From Liolophura sinensis (lineage: Eukaryota > Mollusca > Polyplacophora > Chitonida > Chitonidae): 64,000 nt of DNA. Positions within the stretch are counted from its first letter, which is position 1, and each line of letters starts with the position of its first letter. Shown here piece after piece: positions 57,701 through 64,000 of the stretch. Location: positions 9,634,163 through 9,698,162 of the forward strand of contig NC_088297.1 of NCBI RefSeq assembly GCF_032854445.1, written 5' to 3'. A model generated the notes under the pieces. It made no database searches, was not told the origin of the DNA, and saw only the letters and a program-made list of their open reading frames with translations. A program made the position numbers and the translations under genes.

Positions 57701-60700
57701 CCAAATTTCAGCACTAGAATCTGTGCTATGTTCAGAAAGTGTAATCCCTATTAACGATAATACTGAAATTTCATGTTCAATTTAAACCAGAGAGATCGAC
57801 ATATTCTGTTACCCATGGCCCAAAAAAGAGATCTCACGGTTGGCCTCCTCTTACGCCAAGCTTCCAGTTCTATTGTCTTCTCCCAGGAGATTGTATGCAT
57901 GAGAAAATAATCCAGACTGAATAAATGTATACCCAGGGACAGTTTCCGTACGGCTTGTCAGGAGAATTATCAAACTCACTATGGATTTAGACACACTTAT
58001 CTCGTGCCTTACTACAGGCAATCCATTAATCCAATATAAACAGCAAGGCTGGGTCGTGTTTATATATGACTTTGTTTATGCATAACTGTTTTTATTCGTA
58101 AATAATAGATCAACTATAGATATGCCTAGGGATTTTACGTCATGTGGAGTTTCCTTTCCGTTGAACAACTTTGAATTACCTCAAATCTAGACATATCGCG
58201 TGTAGAGGATGACTTTACCCTCTTGTCGGTAGGTTCATGTAACATCTACTTCCGCCATTGGAAGTTTTTATTTAATTATTCATTCATTTATTTGATACTT
58301 CTTTAACAGCATACTTTAGAATTTATCACTTCTAAGTAAAATGGCGGCCAATTTTATGGGAGAAATCACTGGTATAATTATGGTTAAATTAATAATAAAT
58401 GCCCAATAACGCGCCACTGACAATTATAGCCGCCCCCGCCCCCTCCCCCTCCCATCCCAAACACTTCTAACCAGCACCATATCAGATATCGCTATGACAA
58501 TACTGGTTCAAGGCCAAGTTATACAGTCGAAGTATTTCAGTTCAACATTTAAAACATTCAAGAAAACGTCCAATAATAAATAAAACTAACCTATGAATAG
58601 CAATTTTATGGCTCACCTTAACACCGCGATCCTCTTTTTCCATCCTCAGAACAAGTCGAAGGCCGGCTTCCAGACCGGGGGTCATTGATATTAACCTTTC
58701 TGATTTATTGGCTGTCTCAGGGTCATCCGCATCACGTGACCATGACCTGTCGTCTGGTAAAATACTATTTACACTCTCGCACAGGAATTTTCTCGCGAGG
58801 CTTGTCTTGACGAGTTGTAAGCAGTTAACGTGCGCAAACACACAAAACCGCAGAAATTTGTCCTCAAGAAGAAACCTCTTTTGATAGATTTCACCGGTGT
58901 CGATTCTGGCGTAGTCCTCATCAGAAAGTGACGTGAAGAAAGTTCGGTTTCTTATATCGAGGTTCATCAAGACGTCATTCTCGAAGGGGTCGAGGTCAGG
59001 ATGAGTAGTTGTGGAAAGTGGTTTACAGATGGTGACCCCCGGGAAGGCTAGCTTGTCCTCGTAGCTTGTGACGACATTAGTTAGGACGGGTAGGTTTTTA
59101 ACATGGATTATTTGACCAGTGATAACAGCCAAGAAGGCAGCCAGCTGAGCAAAAATAACCGCTGTCCAGAGTATTCTGGAGGGAGGAGATGAAAAAAAGA
59201 TCCAAGTTAGCACTTCATATATAGTCTCTCAAGTTAAATCAAACTACATTGTTCTGATACCGGTATATCACTAACAAAAGAAGTGAAAATATACAGAAAA
59301 CAAAAAACATATCACAGGATATGATATTGATTGTAAACAAAGTAGAACGTAGAAACCTCTGCTGTTCGATTACAAATATCGAACTGATATAATGGCGGTT
59401 AATTAAACCATCGACCATAGGCAAGTCTCTAACGGCCTTTCACACGTGTGGCGTACATGTTTGAACGCCATATTAGTGTAATGCAAGTACAACTGTAGTT
59501 TTTGAAAGTGTTTATTATTGTCACCAAGAACCTGTACGCTTGCTGAGAGCGGAGGAAACTACAAATTCCCCGTCTAAAGAAGGTATTGACCCGACATCTC
59601 CTATGCTTTTTGTTTAGAAGTCGCCTGGGGCCTACGTGGCTCACTTAGTTAGCGCGCTAGCGCAGCGTGATGAGCCAGGAGTCTCTCACCAATGCGGTCG
59701 TTGTGAGTTCAAGTCCAGCTCATGCTGGCTTCTTCTCCGGCCGTACGTGGGAAGGTCTCACAGCAACCTGCGATTGGTCGTGGGTTTTCCCGGGACTCTG
59801 CCCGGTTTCCTCCCACTATAATGCTGGCCGCCGTCGTATAAGTGAAATATTCTTGAGTACGGTGTAAAACACCAATCAAATAAATAAAAAAATAAATAAA
59901 TAGCAGTCGCCTACTTTGTACTCACTGTACTCACTGATCTACAACACGCCCCCCTCCCTCTCCACCCCCCTCGGCACTATATATACTGGTTATCTGCTAT
60001 ATCTGTTATACGTTACGAGCAATGCTAATGTTTAGATCTGAGATCTATCTCATTCTTCCCATCTTAGCTTTCAGAAATAATGTTAATATGGAAGCTAAGC
60101 TAAGAAGATGGCCAAGCGATCTTACAGATAGCTACCATTAGATCTTTACTCCAGGCAGAGTGCGTTTTACAGAGATCTTATGTCGTGGTATGAGTTTACG
60201 CATGCGCGCGAGAGGCGCGAAACTGATCCAATAAAGAGTGCCAGGATGAATAGACTTTTAAGTAGTCCATGAAAAACATTCAAAGAGAATTTGTCAATTT
60301 TTGTATGTTTAAGTCAATGTTAACATGTCACAGGCGTTTTGTGGACATAACAGAAATGGTGAGATGTGCATAATTTATAAACAATTAAATTATATAAAAA
60401 GTTATAAACAAATGTGTAAAATTGTCCGTCAGTAAATTGCCTAATGTCTGTGTTTTTCTCTGTTTCTTTCACCCATAAAAAAAACTCATTTTAGCAAGGA
60501 CGCGAAGTGCGCAGTTGTACTAGCATCAGCAAATACCACGTTTTTTAGCAAATGTAATCATTTAAAGATTCATCATTTTTCACAACTTTATACGACTTTG
60601 GAACTGCATTTTATGTTCATAAACGTAATCGTAGTTGTGTTCACAATAGTTATTATCATCAAAATACGTATCAAATCAAAATACCTATCAAAATGACCTT

Positions 60701-61632
60701 TCATATTCGGAATTCCGGAAACAGTATTTTGTACATACTATTGTATACTGTGAACCAATGGCGGCCAGAAATGAGAGTGTATGAGTGAGTGGGTGAGTGA
60801 GTGTTTGGGATTGGGGATGTACATAACAATTTTTCAGTCGTATGACGACGAAGGAGTCCTTAGAGCAGCCTGTGTTTTGCCCGAGCTTGGTTTCCTCCCA
60901 CCATAAAATGTTGGCCACCGCCGTATAAGTGAAATATTATTCAGTACGACTTAAATCACACAACATAAATAAATTAAAATGGTATGCAATATTCGTTTTT
61001 TTGTGAAATATGCTGGTTTCGTGTTTAATATTTCAAGTGTGTTAACGTGTAAACATGAAGGCACCAGCATATGCGGAGATATTCATTCAATGTCAAATTT
61101 TGACAAAACTGAATTATGCTTTTTAGATTGAAGCTGCATGTTTATATCGAAAACTTCAAACGTTTTTGTTTCAGATGTCACCAAAGAATAAATATATAAA
61201 TTTTAAAAAATATAGAGAAAATAAAATTGTATAATATAAATGTATGATCTGAACGCCACATGTCTACCAGTAAACCCCACAACCACCCCACCCCTACCCC
61301 CACCCCCTGCGCTGTCCTCCACATACATGAATACACTGAGTGTTCAAACGGGAGATACATGAGTAATATACGCCTTTATAACAAAAAACGCACTACAGTT
61401 ATACACATGGCGAGCTTGTAATTGTGACGTCAAGCGTTTATTTTAAGTTTTTTTCTTAAAAAAAGAGGTGGGATTTGTCAACTTACCTTCTAGGCGTAGA
61501 TACAGAAGTTTGCAGAACGAATTTGACGCCATGTAGGGATGTGTCTTGGGAAAACTCCGCCACCATGCCTAACATCCCATGTCGAGGTTTGTCACCGGTC
61601 CGGTCCGTATCATGGTTCTTCTCTGATGCCAT
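51593..61632 (-). CDS. Gene 3: DEG/ENaC (ASIC-like) sodium channel subunit, 8 exons
   Basis: On the minus strand, exons join as 61632-61487, 59175-58617, 56748-56647, 55860-55671, 54362-54288, 53676-53580, 53220-53129 and 51738-51593, giving 468 residues. His-Gly is at 34-35, FPGVTICKP follows TM1, CDCPLPC is at 362-368, and GQMGLFLGASIITVIEILE provides the filter and TM2. It is closer to gene 1 than to gene 2 (shared KNLPVLTNVVTSYEDKL and EDKFLRFCVFAH) and shares the intron 2 minisatellite with gene 1. No Polinton or LINE has entered its introns. One visible change is SVAVCDC where the other two have VPLCDC just before the signature. Role as for gene 1: membrane cation channel subunit, ligand unknown. 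Confidence 0.92.
51935..52030 (-). repeat. SINE B-related fragment
   Basis: GAAGACACCAGACATGACAC resembles the 47265 subfamily tract; short and diverged, orientation uncertain. Confidence 0.4.
52210..52368 (+). repeat. SINE A, 5'-truncated, diverged
   Basis: CTCATGCTGGCTTCCTCTTC and the AAAACACCAATCCAATAAAT tail. It lies in gene 3 intron 7, opposite to the gene. Confidence 0.8.
52515..52630 (+). repeat. Family C dispersed repeat
   Basis: GGTAAACCACTGACCTATGG, then ACTGAAGAACTTTTATACTT, matching the 22858 and 32984 copies. Confidence 0.6.
53129..53220 (-). CDS. Gene 3 exon 7
   Basis: HIHFERLKIVSTEQVPDYT. Acceptor TCTAG|G, donor TTTG|GTACTG. Confidence 0.9.
53240..53579 (-). repeat. Exon 6-derived tandem repeat in gene 3 intron 6
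   Basis: Four diverged units copy the exon 6 end plus intron start. The best unit has an acceptor-like GACTAG, a 30-nt stretch (53384-53355) and GAGAG|GTAACA. It is open in the exon 6 frame. Others have lost one splice site. Confidence 0.8.
53580..53676 (-). CDS. Gene 3 exon 6
   Basis: CDCPLPCEDLVYDTTLSS. Acceptor TTTTAG|C, donor ACAG|GTAACA. Confidence 0.92.
54288..54362 (-). CDS. Gene 3 exon 5
   Basis: KMCDPIRLIDCQIKMVERF. Acceptor CCACAG|A, donor CTCT|GTAAGC. Confidence 0.9.
54440..55255 (-). other. Gene 3 intron 4
   Basis: No array like the 80-bp repeat of gene 1 intron 4 is present. AT-rich, no feature recognised. Confidence 0.5.
55262..55500 (-). mobile_element. SINE A near full length, diverged, in gene 3 intron 4
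   Basis: Tail to head on this strand: ATTTTACGCTGTACTGAATA, CCACAACCATCCACAGGTTT, CTTCCCACTCTGGCCAGAGA, ending GGGTCATGGAGGCCCGTGG. Confidence 0.85.
55671..55860 (-). CDS. Gene 3 exon 4
   Basis: FGDRKCQVTTGDF, CQDAC, FCGCQVDYVNKHTE. Acceptor CTACAG|A, donor AAG|GTAACC. Confidence 0.92.
56030..56140 (+). repeat. Diverged SINE A fragment
   Basis: Contains CAGGGCACTCCAGTTACCTC, CATATAAATGAAACAATTCT and AGTACGGCGATAAAAAG, a decayed SINE A body and tail. Confidence 0.55.
56647..56748 (-). CDS. Gene 3 exon 3
   Basis: LLLHEPDKKIRAVNSEFLQ to IGVKVFK. Acceptor TGACAG|C, donor AAG|GTATGT. Confidence 0.9.
56870..57130 (-). repeat. Minisatellite in gene 3 intron 2, homologous to gene 1
   Basis: About 12 units of roughly 20-21 bp such as GAAGGTGTACAGTGGCAGTA and AGGCGTGCAGTGATGGGC; complement of the 20785-21265 array. 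Confidence 0.9.
57238..57760. repeat. Duplicated tRNA-like SINE within a 55-bp inverted repeat
   Basis: Inverted arms lie at 57238-57293 and 57565-57619 (GGCCTTCCACAAAAATAGAA with an AGACTTTACAGCGAACAT end). Two tRNA-like units follow one another at about 57305-57480 and 57605-57770, with B-box-like GGTTCGAAACG at 57381-57391 and GGTTCGAAACC at 57676-57686. Confidence 0.8.
57775..58560 (-). other. Gene 3 intron 2, part next to exon 2
   Basis: Contains a diverged SINE tail (58265-58385, minus) and a C-rich tract (58430-58460). TTACCCTCTTGTCGGTAGGT (58212-58231) is the complement of a gene 1 intron 2 tract at 20150-20172, confirming intron homology. Confidence 0.55.
58617..59175 (-). CDS. Gene 3 exon 2
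   Basis: TM1 (VIFAQLAAFLAVITG), FPGVTICKP, ending EDRGVK. Acceptor CTCCAG|A, donor AAG|GTGAGC. Confidence 0.92.
59619..59912 (+). mobile_element. Full-length SINE A with 8-bp TSD in gene 3 intron 1
   Basis: SINE 59627-59904 with head TTAGCGCGCTAGCGCAGCG and (AAAT)n tail, flanked by AGTCGCCT at 59619-59626 and 59905-59912. Opposite to the gene. Confidence 0.92.
59915..60770 (-). other. Gene 3 intron 1, middle part
   Basis: C-rich tract at 59948-59970; otherwise AT-rich. No feature recognised. Confidence 0.5.
60775..60980 (+). repeat. Composite SINE B start plus SINE A end
   Basis: GTGAGTGGGTGAGTGAGTGT and TTTTTCAGTCGTATGACGAC (family B start) run directly into TTGCCCGAGCTTGGTTTCCT and a SINE A-type tail. 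It is a chimera or a nested insertion. Confidence 0.65.
61487..61632 (-). CDS. Gene 3 exon 1
   Basis: Residues 1-48 plus two bases with EFSQDTSLHGVKF. Donor AG|GTAAGT at 61486. Start aligned with the other two genes. Confidence 0.9.
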
Positions 61633-62200
61633 AGCAAAAGCAAAGTAGTTCCAACAAATTTTTTTTTTCGCCGTTTCTAGCTGTTGTCTAAACACTACTA
61701 ATGGAAAGGGGGAGAGGGAGGTGGGGGGCTCAACCAGTCACGAAAATAGCAGCTGTAAAAATAACAACTCCGGTATTCAGTAACTCCAACATCGAGAGCA
61801 ATTACACACACCAACAATCAACGTGGCGAAATCAACCCAAGAATGATTAATTGGATGTGTACCCCTGTTTTACGGAGGGCTCCCGACTTGATTGCAATTC
61901 TATTTAATTACAATGTGGCAAGATGACAGCAAACTACAGAGATGAGGTGCGATACGTCACCTGACTAGAGGTCAACGACAAAGCCTCTGCAGAAGAGCAA
62001 CCATCTGTGCGCACTGTGAAAACCAACGCTAGATATGGACCCACACAACTGGAGGTAGCTCAGCATTTGCATGTCAGGAACAGACACGATTCGTTCCAGT
62101 AGGCCTACTAGAGAGAGTGAATTTATACAGGCTACAGCCAAGCTATTGTACGAAGCCAGGGGATTGGCTCAGGAGCAGTGCTTGAGTAAAGGGTTAACGT
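61633..62200 (-). promoter_or_regulatory. Promoter/5'UTR block of gene 3
   Basis: Complement aligns with 7800-8307 and 32095-32579. TATAAAT on the minus strand at 62127-62121 precedes TCACTCTCTC, about 490 bp from the ATG. Confidence 0.6.
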
Positions 62201-62279
62201 ACTATTTTCCTTATTTTTATCTATATATGCAACCATGGAGACTACTTTTTTTCTGCCCTTTTAACAAGAGATAGGTAAT

Positions 62280-62345
62280 TAAGATAGGTAAGTCAGATTT
62301 AGCGATATGTGGAGAGGAGTAATCATGACGTTTTCACGTCACAGG
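62280..62345 (-). promoter_or_regulatory. Conserved distal 5' block of gene 3
   Basis: AAGTCAGATTTAGCGATATG is the complement of the block at 31945 (gene 2) and 5412 (gene 1). Confidence 0.45.
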
Positions 62346-62532
62346 AGTGTTATTCAGCACTGTGTTGGTGAATGGTTTGGTAAAAACACATACATAACAG
62401 ACAAAACTGTTGATTGCCTGGTGTTTTGTCTTTTGCGTTGTTTTACGGGTCCTCGGCTGCAGCGAATTTAATGAGTCAGCGCCTGTATTTTATTAATATG
62501 ATTTATTTGATGAATTATTGAATATTATGAAA

Positions 62533-62720
62533 TATGGTGTTTAACGCCGTACTGGGGAATATTTCACTTGTACGACGGCGGCCAGCATTATGATGGGAGA
62601 AAACCAGACACAGGCCGGGGGAAACCCACGACCAACCGCAGGTGGCTGACAGACCTTTCCACCTTTCCACCTGCCTGTATTAATCAGCCTCGAAGCTGGA
62701 GACCCGGGATCAAACCCTTG
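62533..62720 (-). repeat. SINE A, minus orientation
   Basis: GTTTAACGCCGTACTGGGGA, the GGCGGCCAGCATTATGATGG body, then a head remnant GGAGACCCGGGATCAAACCC. Confidence 0.8.
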
Positions 62721-62829
62721 TCTGGTCATACCAAAGACTTTAAAAATGGTACACTCGTTGCTAGATCGCTTGGCTCTCAACAGTGAGAGGTTTGTGGAGT
62801 ATATAAACATTATGATAACATGTAACATG

Positions 62830-63015
62830 TAACATAATATCGCATGTAAGGTGACTGGGGCGTCATGTCTGGTGTCTTTGGCGTGATACTTCAGTGGCGG
62901 CAGCACTTTGGTGGCATAGACTTGTCCTGCCACAACAACACCCATTATGTTCACATACACTCCCCGTCGTCATATAACTGAACGTTTGTTAAGTACGACG
63001 TGAAATCTCAAGCAA
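62830..63015 (-). repeat. SINE family B, minus orientation
   Basis: GTCATGTCTGGTGTCTTTGG to CCCCGTCGTCATATAACTGA; complement of the 47265 subfamily. Confidence 0.7.
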
Positions 63016-63334
63016 ACATACATATATTCAAAATAGATACATCGTGATGATTGTGTTACATTTTTATGTTACCCTGTGTAAATATATATTCTTTATGGCC
63101 CACGTTAGGCCAGAAACAAACTGTACAAATTTGAACAGTTTATAATTTTCTCAAAAACGACATGGCTTATTCATTGGAACATTATGACGACACTGTGGCA
63201 CTGGTTAATTCATTTACCAATGAAAAATAAAAAAATACTTTTTTACGTTTAAAAAAAGTTTCAACTGATGTCAAATATAAGACCAGTCGAATTGTCCCAG
63301 TTTTTAATATTTAACAGAATATGTACACACACCT

Positions 63335-63405
63335 AACGACTCCTCGTCGTCATATGACTGAAGAATTGTTTAGTTCGAGGTGAAACTCCAAGCGTACATG
63401 CGTAT
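63335..63405 (-). repeat. SINE family B start fragment, minus
   Basis: ACTCCTCGTCGTCATATGAC and AGTTCGAGGTGAAACTCCAA are the complement of the family B 5' block. Confidence 0.65.
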
Positions 63406-63559
63406 AATATTTCTGGCGACAATTCAAATGAGATGTTTTCTAATTTTTCAGTCTGAATTGATAACGCCATAATACATGTAAATGACAGCCGACGGACAAG
63501 ACTAATGGACCTATCACCTGATAATAACTAGAACCTCACTACATTGCCCTCCTAAACTT

Positions 63560-63730
63560 GTCAGTTAATGTTACAACTGAGACAAACCGGTGACCTTTGC
63601 ATTCCATGAACGTATAAGGTTAACGCACGGTCTGGGAATGCGAATTTGCCTGTAGCGGTCTGAGGGTGTGTCACTCGTCCATTTCATCAAGTCACGTGAT
63701 AAGATCGAGCGTGGTCTGCAGAATGCTCTT
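63560..63730. other. Upstream flank of gene 3, duplicated upstream of gene 2
   Basis: CATCAAGTCACGTGATAAGA (63687-63706) and CTGCAGAATG correspond to the complement of 30712-30760. A family C repeat copy lies at 63573-63650. Confidence 0.55.
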
Positions 63731-63854
63731 CGGAGCGGACGTCATTTATCAGAGTGCATTCATTGTGTGTATTTATACATGAAACATAGAACTGTGACAG
63801 AAGGTCAAGTGCGAGACGATATATACTGTATATAGATACACTGCAGTCGCGACC

Positions 63855-64000
63855 ATGTTGGATCTCTATCAACAGAATTCCAAGTTCGGGTGCAAGTTCG
63901 AGCAGAGACCATTGGCACCTCTGTCAGAGCTCCACCAGAGAGAGTGCAAATCAATTGAAGAAGCATTATACGATGTTGTAAATTTTTCCCGACCAATCAC
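63855..64000 (+). CDS. Possible 5' exon of an unidentified gene, cut by window end
   Basis: An ATG in a good context (GCGACCATGT) opens 48 codons that stay open to the last base: MLDLYQQNSKFGCKFEQRPL, then a charged stretch and EEALYDVV. Composition looks protein-like (few repeats, acidic and amphipathic), with TATTTATACATG about 85 bp upstream as a possible TATA element. I do not recognise the protein. It is divergent from gene 3, so the two could share an intergenic control region. Could also be chance. Confidence 0.4.
   Translation, partial: MLDLYQQNSKFGCKFEQRPLAPLSELHQRECKSIEEALYDVVNFSRPI

Overview
The window looks like accessory-rich nuclear DNA from an invertebrate animal. It has intron-containing genes with GT/AG splice sites, dense tRNA-derived SINEs, many minisatellites, a Polinton/Maverick, a Ty3/gypsy element and LINE relics. 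The SINE tails (a block around GTACGGCGTAAAACACCAAT followed by (AAAT)n) resemble those I associate with lophotrochozoan, probably molluscan, genomes. That species-level guess is memory-based inference. Nothing bacterial or organellar is present.

The main content is a cluster of three paralogous DEG/ENaC sodium channel subunit genes of ASIC-like type. Gene 1 (+) spans 8308-26786, gene 2 (+) 32580-43232 and gene 3 (-) 61632-51593. Genes 1 and 2 are head-to-tail; gene 3 is inverted and converges on gene 2. Each has eight coding exons. Exons 1-7 have identical lengths in all three genes (146, 559, 102, 190, 75, 97 and 92 nt), phases match, and all exons are open, giving 465, 468 and 468 residues. 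Genes 1 and 3 are the closer pair. Each carries the N-terminal His-Gly gating motif, TM1, FPxVTxCKP, the C-x-C-x-x-P-C signature, and the GxS selectivity filter (Gly-Ala-Ser) before TM2. A conserved block of about 500 bp lies upstream of each ATG.

Layout: 0.25-4.9 kb holds a degenerate Ty3/gypsy element with a SINE in its 3' LTR. A roughly 27-bp minisatellite fills 6.24-7.37 kb. Gene 1 follows, with a 7.7-kb decayed Polinton inside intron 1 and four or more intronic minisatellites. At 26.8-30 kb there are 3'-flank minisatellites and a 19-bp minisatellite array. Gene 2 follows, with a LINE plus nested SINE in intron 2, a foldback element in intron 5 and an exon-derived repeat array in intron 6. 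The 43.2-51.6 kb convergent region holds a LINE that splits the gene 2 tail minisatellite, SINEs and a (TA)n palindrome. Gene 3 then runs back from 61.6 kb. A possible 5' exon of another gene runs off the right end at 63.86 kb.

The most unusual signal is that two ends of the channel genes have become tandem repeats. The 3' end of exon 6 with its splice donor is repeated in intron 6, producing frame-preserving 30-nt microexon-like units in genes 2 and 3. The C-terminal tail and stop codon also form the first unit of a minisatellite running into the 3' flank of all three genes.
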